Origin: Cadophora sp. MPI-SDFR-AT-0126
Taxonomy: Eukaryota; Ascomycota; Leotiomycetes; Helotiales; Ploettnerulaceae
Assembly: GCA_020747065.1 (NCBI GenBank)
Contig: JAGMVK010000010.1
Coordinates: 62,001 to 126,000, forward strand
Length of the DNA stretch: 64,000 nucleotides
Reading direction: 5' to 3'
Shown here: piece after piece, positions 1-10,082 of the stretch
Layout: the number at the start of each line of letters is the position of its first letter
Numbering within the stretch: position 1 is the first letter of the stretch
Translations under genes and position numbers: made by a program
The notes under the pieces: model-generated
Databases searched by the model: none
The model's input: only the letters and a program-made list of their open reading frames with translations
What the model was told of the DNA's origin: nothing

Positions 1-704
1 CCGGATATGAATGAGCGTGTTGGTCCTCAAGCAAGGGAGAAGGGAGCCCGACATCTGCATTGACAGTATGGTCGTCCACCTTTACTAGTGCAATTGAGAG
101 GTGATGTTTCGAGCATTGGCGAGGATATGAGTATGGCTCCACTTGCTCCTTCGGCAATGCATGTTTATCCAAGGCAGATGCATACACTGCCGTTTCATCC
201 AGAAAGCCCTGCCCCATGTAATGTTCATGGAATGTGGTTGTGTTTGTGGTTCTGCCGACTGCAGGTATGTTGTCGATGTTGTGTTGTTGAAGTGCTCCTC
301 GCGTGAGGGCAAGGGGTGCTTCGTGGCCAGAGTCAGCGACTCGACCAGTGAGGTCGAAGGACTGCGACATCCACGTAGCGCTGAGAAGTTGATATTCTCC
401 ATGACTGTCGTCCTGGATGTCTTCGGGCAGTGCATTTGCTGTCAATCGTTCGCCGGTAGCATCGTGACCTATGTCGGAGGGGATCGTGGCATCATTCTCA
501 TGCGAGGTAGTCTCACTAGATACACGGCAACTATCAGATCTTGCACTTAAGAAGGGGTCATGAATCAAATGAAGTTGATGAAGTCACACAGAGCGATTCT
601 TTCTTATGTGAGGGAGGATGAGTGAAGAGGAGCGGTTGTAGACGGTGAGCCTACCTGACAGGATCTGCGCAGCAAGACGCAATCGTGGAGCGTACAGAAT
701 GCAT
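1..704 (-). CDS. Partial unidentified protein, left-edge gene (3' end outside window)
   Basis: On the minus strand a frame stays open from about 578 to the window edge (about 190 codons), but it has no ATG at its beginning, which suggests an internal or last exon. A small first exon fits it: ATG at 704, exon to 655, intron 654-546 (GTAGGC donor, TTAAG acceptor, 109 bp), then exon 545 to beyond position 1. Phase is kept across this junction (an AG/T split serine codon). The product is polar, rich in Asp, His, Thr and Ser, with no domain, signal peptide or membrane segment that I recognise; it could be the disordered part of a larger protein. The other open frames here, on both strands, are shadows. 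The gene is inferred from frame length and splice fit only. Confidence 0.4.
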
Positions 705-1700
705 TTGCGGGCCGCGTGCAGTGACTGATTTATTTCATGAAAGGTATTGAAGCGAGAGAAAAGGTCTGGCAATCCGCAGATTGACCGTTGGAGTAAACAA
801 TGGGAAGCACTGTGCAAGGCAAGGAAAGACGCAGAAACGGGTCATCCAGGACTTATAAGAACAATACAAGGAGATGGACCAGCATGTGGCAGATTCATCA
901 TGAGACAATCCGGTGAGAAGTGCAATACTTACGTTTTTCCGATTCTATGGTCGATCTCGATGAATTTCGTGTTCAAAAAAAGGTATTTGTGGGGTTGTGC
1001 AAATGTTGAGGGTACAATTTGCACCTTTTGGGGGGGAGAACATGGTCGCGGGGGGGGGCATATGAGTACCTGAGGACAACCAAATAGGAAAGAAGAATCC
1101 CTCCAAAAGGTGCAAAATGCACCTTTCTGTGCACGTTTATGCAATTTGCGCAAAGTCGCTATGCGCTAGGCACTGACGCTGTCGCTGGCACAAACGAAGA
1201 CGATGCATTCATCATCCTCTCATGGTTCCAATCATGGACTTCAGAAAGCGCCACATCACTCGTGAATCCTCCCGGCCTGCATCACTTCCTGTTCGATATG
1301 TTACCAACGTGTGTGCCAGACCCATCTCCACCTCACAACGCCCGAGTGGGAAGACCTTAAAACCCCGAGCCTCGAAACTTTTGCTCCATTCCATCTCCGC
1401 TCGACCCGGAATACCAGCAGACAACAAACACTATCCCGGGAGCGTTATGATCTCGACCCCCCGAAAGAGCGCGTAAGGATCACACAAGCTCAGCATCACC
1501 TCTATTCCAGGCAAGGTTGAACCAGAAAAGTATTGGTATTAGGCAAAGGCAGCCATCGTAGCTTCTGGCCCTGGAATGAGTCGGGCGTCGCCCACGTGAC
1601 CCTCTTTCACCTGATCCGGCATTGTCTGGTCTTGGATTGGATCAAGCAACTCTCTTCTGGCAAAATCAAAATCGGGCAACTGGAAACTGAAGTTGGCATC
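705..1700. other. Intergenic, with hairpin-forming repeats
   Basis: No convincing gene. It contains G-runs around 1030 and 1053 and a set of inverted copies of a GCACCTTTT motif (1012-1126, listed separately). It probably also holds the promoters of the divergent genes on each side. Confidence 0.5.
1012..1126. repeat. Inverted repeat / hairpin with three copies of a GCACCTTTT motif
   Basis: The arm at about 1013-1034 (TTTGCACCTTTTGGGGGG) is largely complementary to 1099-1118 (CCCTCCAAAAGGTGCAAA), so the DNA could fold into a stem of about 18 bp around a loop of about 65 nt. Inside the right arm, 1106-1126 is itself a perfect palindrome with 9-bp arms (AAAGGTGCA / TGCACCTTT) and a 3-nt spacer. 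It may be the remains of a small mobile element or a regulatory palindrome; no target-site duplication was established. Confidence 0.55.
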
Positions 1701-3759
1701 ATGGCAAAGGATTGGGAGCGATACAAGACCGAAATAAAGACACTCTACATCACCAATGGAAAGTCTTTGGACGATGTTCGACGGATATTGAAAGGGAGAC
1801 ACAATTTCGACGCTTCGTAAGTTTCGCCGTCTATCTTGGAATGCTACTTCCTAAGAATCTCAGCATTAGAGCCTTTCGAATGAAGCTTGAAGATTGGGGG
1901 ATGAAGAAGAACAAAGTTCCAGTTGTTGTTGGGAATCAAACTCGTCCACGACGTAAGAAGAAGCCAGTCACTATCGCCAGCCACTCTTCCGGAGTTCAGC
2001 CTTCTAATGATGTCGCATACTTACCTGAGAATACCGATTTTCTAAGGCGAGTACAAAACAAAAGCTAGTACCTGGAATCGTGGAGAACGCGTCTAAGCTC
2101 AATTTTTACAGCTGGTCGCAGTTTACTAACAGCGAACCTTTGGCGCCAGAATTTAACGCCCCCGCTTTGAACAGAATGAGCCTACCTATGTCTTCGTATC
2201 ATGACAACTTTAACGCGGCTTATATTCCACCAAACAGAGAGGTAAACTTGCCTTACGATCAAGACCTATTCAAGACAATATCTGAGGGCACAGAACAAGA
2301 GCTCCTCGAGCTTCTTTCGTTTGGAGTGTCCGTCAACATTCGAGACAATTTCAACAACACACCCCTGCACGCTGCTCTCATCAAAGGAAACATCGGTATG
2401 GCGAGAGCGCTTCTCAAATATGGCGCCGACGTAGATGCCCTCGGGTTCAATGGGAAAAGTCCTCTACATCTGTCTGTTGTTTCCAAAAACTTGGTACAGC
2501 TCCTGCTCAAACATCAACCAAATTTTACACTTCAAGATGACGAAGGAAACTGGATTCTACATTATTTCCTCCGTTTACCAAACTGGTGGGAGGACCTTGA
2601 CATCCGAAGTGCAATCAAATCGGTTCTTTCTGCTGTCATGAATGTCAACATTCCAAACAAAGCAGGCGAATCCCCTCTACACAAAATAATTACTGAAGCT
2701 AGACCGGACTCGTCAGGCTATATGGAGATCATTCTGGACTTCCTCAACTGCAAGCCGAATGTATCAACCCCAATGCGAAATGGTCAATCCTTGCTTGGCG
2801 TCTTTTTGGAGAATACCAACATATTACTGAAAGACACAAGCAAGTGGGGTGCTCCAGAATGGGTGCACGCTGGATTCCGGTGTTTGGAAGAATTCCTCAT
2901 CTTGGGCGCCAATCCAAACTTCACGTTTCGATCTCAACCTTTGGTGCATTACTGCCTGAAAACCGGCATATTTCGGGAAGGTTGTAGCTCGGAAAGCTTT
3001 CTTGTACGTCTCCTCGAAGAAGCTTATCTTGATATTTCTGGATCCGACGGAAATTATCCCTTGCACACAGCGTTAGCCAGGAACGACCACCGTTGGGATG
3101 GCAATCCGAAATTTCCGATCTGCAAGGTCACGTCGACGTTCATTGATCGTCAGGTCGATGTGAACAAGCCAAACAGAGCGGGTGAGTCTCCATTGGAACT
3201 TTGGCTCACAGGCCAAGGCTATCGACCGCCAGCGGTGCTCAAGAAAGTCAGCATACTTCTTATAGAGGCCGGAGCATCTACTACAGTAACAACTACAGAC
3301 GGCAAAAGTCTTTTTAATTTTATTACTAGTCAGACTCGGGAACCCCGGATCTTTCTCACTAGAACCCTGCTGGAAGCAGACATAAGAGCACAACCACTTG
3401 AAGATGATGCTGTGGCGGGCTCTGAATGGGGGGAATTATGGCGCTCAGCATGGAAGCAGTCACATTGGAGCTTTGTAAGAAAGAGCCTTACCGAGTTAGA
3501 CGATCTCAACTCTCGGCCAAAAACGAAGTATTTCATGGAATGCGCTTTCCTTATCGTTGCAGAACGTCTCCTGGAGAGGCATAGATCTCGGCTAAGATCG
3601 TTTCTTGAGAAGGAGCTGGTAAGGGAGAGTGTGGTGAAGAATTACGAAGAATACTGTACCATTTTGAGGGATTGTCGGGAACGGAAAGCAGATATTGATG
3701 TGTCCTTTTACACGTTTTTACTCGATGTCTCGGATCTAATGTCCTGTAACGAAGACTGA
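1701..3759 (+). CDS. Clr5-domain ankyrin-repeat protein
   Basis: Exon 1 (1701-1816) and exon 2 (from 1864) join over a 47-bp intron (GTAAGT...CTCAG) and rebuild a complete Clr5 domain at residues 2-60: the WERYKTEIKTLY start, the DDVRRILKGRHNFDAS middle and the RAFRMKLEDWGMKKN end. The Clr5 domain is a fungal module of unclear biochemistry, named after a fission yeast silencing factor. A second intron starts at 1953 (GTAAGA). Both acceptors at 2029 (GAG) and 2068 (TAG) keep the frame; the latter gives 631 residues. The third exon to 3759 carries ankyrin repeats, clearest at NTPLHAALIKGNIGMARALLKYGADVD and GKSPLHLSV, with weaker ones up to about residue 480, then a non-repeat helical tail. No membrane segment or signal peptide. 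Such proteins occur in large lineage-specific families in moulds. Partner and role are unknown; a nuclear or scaffold role is only a guess. Confidence 0.85.
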
Positions 3760-4391
3760 GGTCATGCCAGCGATGGGAGGTTTTCAACAGTCTGGAAGCC
3801 TACATTATCCCAGACAAGTTCTGCACACCTCTACTCCAATACATTTATTCCTTTTGCCAAAGAGAAGGGGCGACTGTCGCTGCGCCTATTTCTTCTAAAT
3901 CCTTCCAATTCACTAGACACCATCACATTTGCCTCCCCCTCCCCTTCTCGGCAATGAATCGATCGATACGTCTGAATCTCTCTCATTCAAACAAACCTCT
4001 GACTTCAAGCCCTTCTTACTATAGTTATCAACTCCTTATATCTTTCCTTTCCCACTCTACCCAGCCAAATTTTCCAGCTGGATCAAGCTAATGCTTGCTA
4101 CAAGTTAAGCCTCGCTTAAGTCCTTCTTACCTCGTCATCTTCCATGTTCTTCTTCGTCTCGCGGGACTAATAATCTCATAGCCTTTTCACTTCCTTTTCC
4201 CACTTGAGAATCTACATTCCCAAAATCAAGTCAAGTCGAGTAAAAAGAGATATACAGAAGATTATTGTCAAAGAGCGGGAGTGAGCTCTTCGATCGAAGA
4301 TTCTCACATCATTCTGAGGCAAGACCAGATTCAAGCATTGCAAATTCCATTCCAGTCATTATTAATCCCCTACAACATGAACAAACACCAT
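3760..4391. other. Convergent intergenic region
   Basis: About 630 bp between two convergent genes. It is pyrimidine-rich (C/T) on the plus strand from 3830 to 4200, as expected for 3' untranslated and terminator DNA. No gene seen. Confidence 0.5.
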
Positions 4392-6113
4392 TCAATGCAC
4401 GCCATTCACAGCCCCGTTGACCCCACCATTCGCAACAGCCACATGTGTCCCCTTGACAGGAGCACCATTCGCATTCCCCCTACTCAACTGCACGCCCTTC
4501 GCACCCATCCCATTCGCCACTCTATCCCCCTCCTTCCTTGCCATCCCATTATGCGTTCCATTGAACTTCAAATCCGCGATCCCCGGATACCCCTTCACAC
4601 CCGTCGCCTTCTCCAGCCTACTCGCAAGATCCTCGCTAACTTCGCGGAAGATGCCAATCTGGCGCTTAATGATTTCTTTTTCCTTGCAATTCTCCATATG
4701 CCCGGAAATGTTGGAGATAAAGCGCTCCTTGGCTTTAGCATCAAAGACCTTCTCCCAGAGCGTGCGAGGAGCGTTGAAATCCTCGGGGCGGATCTCGGAG
4801 AGGAATGTGACGGCGTTGCTGGCGAAGTGCGCGTGCGTCTTGTCGAGGTTGACTTGGCGCTCTTTGAAGCTGATGGGTGCTATGGATGAGATGTAGTTTG
4901 GACGAGCGCCCTGGTTCAGGAACGCCATTGCGCCGTCACGCTGGAAATTGCCCATGCGGTAGTTGACGCGCGGTGCGTTGACGGGGAGTTGCTGGTAGTT
5001 GACGCCCACGCGGTGGCGGTGCGTGTCCGGGTATGAGTACAATCTGCTTTGCAGGACGGGGTCGGCGGACGGCTCAATGCCGGGAACCATATGTGCAGGG
5101 TTGAAGCAGACTTGTTCGATCTCAGCGAAGTAGTTTGTTGCATTCTCGTTGAGCTCGAATTCGCCGACTTTGCGGAGGGGGAATTTGGAGTGTGGCCAGA
5201 CGTGCGTGAGATCGAAGACGTTGATCTTGTCGGTTTCCCAGAGCTCCTCTGCTTGCTTGGGGGTCATGGTTTGTACTTCGAGAGTCCATTTTGGGAAGTC
5301 GCCTTTAGCAATGGACTCGTACAGGTCCTTTTGCGAGTAATCGGGAGAGTAGTTGGCGGAGTCTTCTTGTGTGATGAATTTGACGCCTTGTTGGGACTTC
5401 ATGTGGAATTGGCAGTATACCCATTCGCCCTTCTTGTTGGTGAGCTTGACCGTGTGTCCGAGATACCCGTGCATGTGTCTGTAGCCGTCTGGGATACCAC
5501 GATCACCCATCAGAATCATGACTTGATGGACGGATTCGGGATTCTGGGACAGATAGTCCCAAAACATAGTCGAGTCATCCGCATGCGTAAGATGTGTTGA
5601 TGGATCGCGCTTCTGCGTATGAATGAAGTGTGGGAACTTCGCAGGGTCGCGCAAGAAAAAGACAGGAGTGTTGTTCGCAACAAGATCCCAGTTTCCTTCG
5701 TCCGTTCTGAACTTGACAGAGAATCCTCGTGGGTCACGAGCACAATCGTGAGAGCCAGACTCGCCACCAACAGTTGAGAAACGGACCGTCACAGGACATT
5801 CCTTTCCTGGTTGGAACATATCCGCGAGGCAGAGATCCTCAAGGGAATCTGTTGTGCGGTATACGCCATGAGCGCCACTGCCTTTGGCGTGGACGACTCG
5901 CTCGGGAATTCTCTCTCTGTCGAAGTGAGAGAGGAGGTCGATCAAATGGAAGTCTTGGAGGAGGAGAGGACCATTCTCTCCCGCGCGTTGAGATTCGTAT
6001 GGGTGAGGGACTGGAGCGCCATTGGATGCTGTGTAGATGGTATCTTGAGCTTTGGCGGATCTGTCGTCTTGATAGTTGCGATATTGATCGCCGGAAGTAT
6101 GAATTGAACCCAT
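4392..6113 (-). CDS. Monofunctional haem catalase, small-subunit type
   Basis: A single uninterrupted exon of 573 codons starting at the ATG at 6113 (MGSIHTSGDQ). The frame stays open to 6212, but the extra 33 residues are hydrophobic, low in quality and probably 5' untranslated. Catalases convert hydrogen peroxide to water and oxygen. Visible hallmarks: catalytic His75 in RVVHAKGSGAHG, distal Asn148 in LVANNTPVFF, and the haem-ligand tyrosine in RLYSYPDTHRHRVG at about residue 360. The length is that of small-subunit catalases (no C-terminal flavodoxin-like domain). The last 55 residues are a Gly/Asn/Val-rich tail with repeated NG pairs (VANGGVNGAVNGVH end). There is no signal peptide and no SKL-type peroxisomal ending, so cytosol or another import route is likely. 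Family certain; paralogue name not assignable. Confidence 0.96.
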   Translation of the reverse strand: MGSIHTSGDQYRNYQDDRSAKAQDTIYTASNGAPVPHPYESQRAGENGPLLLQDFHLIDLLSHFDRERIPERVVHAKGSGAHGVYRTTDSLEDLCLADMFQPGKECPVTVRFSTVGGESGSHDCARDPRGFSVKFRTDEGNWDLVANNTPVFFLRDPAKFPHFIHTQKRDPSTHLTHADDSTMFWDYLSQNPESVHQVMILMGDRGIPDGYRHMHGYLGHTVKLTNKKGEWVYCQFHMKSQQGVKFITQEDSANYSPDYSQKDLYESIAKGDFPKWTLEVQTMTPKQAEELWETDKINVFDLTHVWPHSKFPLRKVGEFELNENATNYFAEIEQVCFNPAHMVPGIEPSADPVLQSRLYSYPDTHRHRVGVNYQQLPVNAPRVNYRMGNFQRDGAMAFLNQGARPNYISSIAPISFKERQVNLDKTHAHFASNAVTFLSEIRPEDFNAPRTLWEKVFDAKAKERFISNISGHMENCKEKEIIKRQIGIFREVSEDLASRLEKATGVKGYPGIADLKFNGTHNGMARKEGDRVANGMGAKGVQLSRGNANGAPVKGTHVAVANGGVNGAVNGVH

Positions 6114-7374
6114 TTTTATTGTATATATTGGATGTATTTGGGGGGAAAGTGGAGGAGAGGGAAGAGAAGTGTGATGGCAGAAGAAAAGAAAGAATTGATA
6201 TACTGTTATCAAGACCCTTGCCTCGGAATGACTTCATGACTTCATGATGAAATGCCTTGGATCTCATTCGTCGATTCAGACGAAGGACCACATTTCGAAT
6301 TTCAAGCTCGACGGCAGTTTGTGCGGATAGCAAGTACGTTCGTACTGTACCTTTTGGATCGAGTGGATGTCAACCAGTAGCTGTTCAGACTAGTAAAATC
6401 TGTATCACCTTGATTGGCCTGTTGACGACACTTCAACGTTCTCTCAAACCAATTGTTGCCCGCTGATTTGATATCTCTCAAGTCGAGGCTCTTCCCATGC
6501 ATCTGTCACTTTGCTCCAATCCAATGAGAAGTGGTGTAATAAGCATGGGAATATCAAAACTCGATCTCCATCTGACGGGATATCGATATCGTCATAGCTT
6601 GGTGGATAGTGGCGAAGTGTGGGGTGGTCTAGCCTGGGATTCAAGCTTCGATCGAGATTTGATGCAGACATCGCCCAGTGGGCTGGCACCATTTATCGGG
6701 AATCGCTTATTGCCGTCTCATCTGTGTTTGGGTTTCTGTTTAGAAGGGATTGGTGAGGCTGACAATTACTCCGTTGGTCGTTGTTTGTCCGTCCCCGTGT
6801 AGGACACGAATTAGAGTGGAGAATGTGAGGTCGAGATAGATCTCGGATCGAAGACGTCAGTGAGCATTCGGCTGTAAGCGAGCGAGGTGGCGAGGCGGGG
6901 ATCTTGCCACGCTTGATTCCCACGTGGTGACAGTCAAAATCCAGTACCTGAAAGCTAAAACGCTGGAGGAGGACTAAAAGCATATTAGGAATGTTCGTTG
7001 GATAATGCATTCGTAGGCTCGTAAACTTTCCCTTTCCCTGAACTTCGTTCTAGTCTGCGCCACGAGTATCTGCTGCTCTAACCTGATCTCGTTCTCTATC
7101 TGCATGAGGGCTCTGCCCAAAGGGGAAAGAAACAGAATTGGTATCCGGGTTTTAGCAGAGTTCTATAAAATTAAAAGGATAAAAGACAAGATGGCAGAAG
7201 AACATTTTACATTAATAAGATAGCTCCTATTTCAAACAGTATGATACCGAGGAAACGCTTCAGGCACGAGGAAAGCACATTCACTCTTGACTCATTTATC
7301 TACCATACACAGCCAGCTAGAATTCGTAACGCTCATTCCATCATAAACCGAAAAACAAAAAGTCAGTTCCTTGT
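6114..7374. other. Upstream region of catalase and 3' region of pirin gene
   Basis: About 1.26 kb. The short open frames here overlap on both strands without recognisable domains. The part next to 6113 should hold the catalase promoter and leader; the AT-richer part around 7140-7360 probably belongs to the 3' end of the pirin transcript. Nothing else is supported. Confidence 0.5.
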
Positions 7375-9040
7375 TCAATGAACCATACTCTTCCCAATCT
7401 CGCTCTCCCAACCTTTCGCCCGCTCAAAACCATTCGAGTGCGTTTGATAATCCATCAGCGCTTGATAGACTTCTTCTTGACTGTTGAGTACGAACGGTCC
7501 GTACTGTACGACTTTCTGATCGAGGGGGAGACCGGCGACTAGGACTATAGTGGGTGAGTGTTAGTATTTGTTTGTTCAAAGTTTGAAATTGAAGAAAGAT
7601 AGGAGTTGAGAGAAGGGGATTCAATTTGGCGAGTCATGCATGTCTGGCTAAATGCCGAAGCTGACTTTGTGCCAAGTCCGACTTCGGTTGTCAACCAAAG
7701 AGACTCTACTCATTGGCTGACAATTCGCACAAACTGTCCAGAACAGTCCGGGATATCTAGCCAGATAAGAACTTTTCATCCACAAGCAACGAGGACGCCG
7801 GTTGCTAAGACAGTGGCTTCGGCCAATGAGAAAGCGTTTGTGGTTTAGTGGTAAAATCCATCGTTGCCATGTGACTGTGTCTGAGCGATCAGAGCACCAG
7901 TCTCAGCGTCGATGGGCCCCGGGTTCGATTCCCGGCGAACGCAGTTATCTTTTTGTTCTTTTTTTTTTTTCGTTGTTAAAGTTGTTGAAAGTGCTGTGGC
8001 CAATTTGAGACTTCAAATGCCAGGTTCTGACGATGTGTTTTGGTAGCCGAGGGACAAGCCCGTGAAGCGACTGACAAGCGAAGGGATGTTTAATAATGAA
8101 AAGAATGCAAAGACTTACAGAAACGGCCATTCTCTTTGGCACCCTCCTCAACTTCAGCATAGATCTGATCTCCTTTTTGTTCAAAAACAACATTGTGGTA
8201 CTGTCCCACAGAAGTCTTGTCGGCTCCAACTCCGAAGGATGTGCTTCCGCTCAAAGTATAGGCAAACGCATTCCATCCCTCAGGCAAATTCTGGGTAATC
8301 TTTCCGCCGGGCTTGATCTCGACGTCTAGAATCCAGACAGGTGTATACGCAAGTTCCTTCACGCTATCGACTCCGTGGCTTTGTCCGGAAATGACCTTGA
8401 TGTGCACCTTGCCGTCGTCGATGTCGATGTTTGGGATCTCGGACGCCCTCAAGTCGCGGTATCGAGGCTCGCATTTCTTCAGCTTCTCGGGCAAATCGAC
8501 CCATAATTGCATTCCGACGTTGGCAGAGCCGTCTGCGTTCTGTCGGGGCATCTCTGCGTGCATTATGCCCTTTCCCGCCGTCATGAATTGTAGGTCGCCC
8601 GCCTCGATGGTGCCCGCGTTTCCTGCGAAGTCTTCATGATCCACGGCTCCTTCTAGCAAGTATGTGATAGTTTCCTGTCCACGGTGAGGATGGTCGGGGA
8701 ATCCAGCTCCTGGCTTGATTGTGAAATGGTCGAGCATGAGGAAGGGAGAGAAGTTTCGTAGTTGAGGGGTTCCGATGGAGCGGCGAACTCTGGCGCCCGC
8801 ACCCTCGGACTGCTCAATTGCGAGGAAAGCCTTGCGGATTGCTCGTGTGACGGTCATGTTTGCTGATTTAGGTGCTCCGTAAATTGCGCGAGGTGGTATA
8901 AGTGGAAGTCCTTTGAAAGAGGAAATGTTGGTGTTTGAGTACTCGGTTCTGAGGAAGTCTATGGTTGTGGCGATTGAATCTCTGAATGCGACCGAGAGGA
9001 ATGCGATTGTGATAGAAAATAACAGTAAGAGAATCTTCAT
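7375..9040 (-). CDS. Pirin-family cupin protein, intron holds a tRNA gene
   Basis: Exon 1 is 9040-8119 and exon 2 is 7544-7375; joined over GTAAGT...CTATAG they give 363 residues and restore the family C-terminus (AGLPLDQKVVQYGPFVLNS). Pirins are bicupin, iron-binding proteins, some with quercetinase activity, others transcription cofactors. Metal ligands in the first cupin are His117 and His119 (DHPHRGQE), His161 and Glu163 (GIMHAEMP), matching the spacing of human pirin. The first ~61 residues precede the normal pirin core and begin with a strongly hydrophobic run (MKILLLLFSITIAFLSVAF) that looks like a signal anchor or organelle-targeting segment; an internal ATG at 8857 (MTVTRAIRKAF) would give the usual short form. 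The 574-bp intron is about ten times longer than its neighbours and contains a plus-strand tRNA-Gly gene. Confidence 0.92.
7841..7851 (+). promoter_or_regulatory. tRNA A box (internal Pol III promoter)
   Basis: TGGTTTAGTGG matches the TRGYNNARNNGG A-box consensus at the D-arm position of the tRNA-Gly gene. Confidence 0.85.
7921..7931 (+). promoter_or_regulatory. tRNA B box (internal Pol III promoter)
   Basis: GGGTTCGATTC in the T arm matches the GGTTCGANTCC B-box consensus, shifted by one base at its start. Confidence 0.85.
7950..7970 (+). terminator. Pol III terminator of the tRNA-Gly gene
   Basis: A run of five T (7950-7954), seven bases after the tRNA 3' end, is followed by a run of twelve T (7959-7970). 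Either would stop Pol III. On the minus strand these become A-tracts within the pirin intron. Confidence 0.85.
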
Positions 9041-10082
9041 TGAGAGGAATTGAGGAATTTATAGGAGAGCGCGAGGAAGGAAAAGGAAGATTCTTTTCTA
9101 CTTGCAGATTTCCATTACTTATGGGTGAGAAACTACAGCCTTGGAACAAGTGGGGAGCTGATTATGTACCGCTGAGTAAAGATTCGTCAGGGGTCTTTAG
9201 GCTCAGCCTCGGCTTCTCTTCAGCCTTGTTTTCAGGGTAGAGAGCGCTAGGCCACTTCCGGAGTAACAACTTCTCTGCTGCCTCGGATTACCAAGCATAC
9301 TAGGAGACTTGATCTGGCAAGACATAGATTCTCAAGCTGTGGTAGGCGAAATATCAGCAATTTGTGATGGACAAGCGACACCTCTACTAAGTAGAAGTCA
9401 CTTCAGATGTTATTTTCGTAGTATGTTATCTATATATCAACTTCATTTTACTTGAGTAAGTTATCTTTTACTGCGATATAATAGATTTAGATAATTGTAT
9501 ATCTAGATTTAGATTCCTACTATCTGGTCCGCATTTATGCGATTTGCATAAGATTGACGACTAAGATAGGCCCCCCTCGCTAAGTTTCGCTAATTTTGTT
9601 TATATCGCTTCGACACTATTCAGATGAACAAAAATGTATGACCAAGAAAACACGCTTATAAGCATCTTTGTGGTTCCGCAAAAACTACTTGATATCTTGA
9701 AACCTTGTATGAAACGGTGTGGACAGATGTGACTACCAGTTGTAGTGACTTTGGTGCATTTCCTTTGGTCCAGTAGTCGGCAGTGTGCAACGCCATCGCT
9801 GGTGGACCTTTCCATTCCAGTCATTCAGCTTTTGAATGTTTTCTATTAAATTGACGACATTGACACCGCTTTGAGAGAGTGTAAATATGGACACGTTTCC
9901 GTCCATTCTAGCCGATACCAAAGTCCAACGGAACGGTGAATCAAGAGGAGTTGAAACTTGCTTTTGCGCCAGAAGGACTTGTGAGTGAGAGCTATATACC
10001 TATGTAAACATGACCCAGGAACTATTCATAGTGCAAAATGTCGACCGGGAGTAACAGAATGTCACTCTCCCTAAAGCAAGCC
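9041..10082. other. Intergenic, with AT-rich island
   Basis: About 1.04 kb with no supported gene. An AT-rich island (about 9400-9600) carries two direct copies of TAGATTTAGAT (9482 and 9504) and a small palindrome TTATGC-GATTT-GCATAA near 9536. Short open frames at 9600-9921 lack coding character. Confidence 0.5.

Larger units (their letters stand above)
7834..7943 (+). tRNA. tRNA-Gly(GCC) with a 39-nt intron
   Basis: The sequence folds as a full cloverleaf: acceptor arms GCGTTTG / CGAACGC (one T-G pair), D arm with TGGTTTAGTGG, anticodon stem CATCG / CGATG, loop TTGCCAT with anticodon GCC at 7866-7868, T arm CGGG-TTCGATT-CCCG and discriminator A at 7943. An intron of 39 nt (7870-7908) lies directly 3' of position 37, the canonical place for nuclear tRNA introns, so the mature tRNA has 71 nt before CCA addition. 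A-box and B-box promoter elements are intact and a T-run follows. It lies antisense inside the large pirin intron. Confidence 0.95.

Noticed and set aside
5049..5600. Long plus-strand frames antisense to catalase
   Set aside because: Codon-bias shadows of the catalase gene.
6114..6212. 33-codon N-terminal extension of the catalase frame
   Set aside because: Hydrophobic and Pro-rich, unlike any catalase N-terminus; the MGSIHTSG start fits the family and lies after a normal leader.
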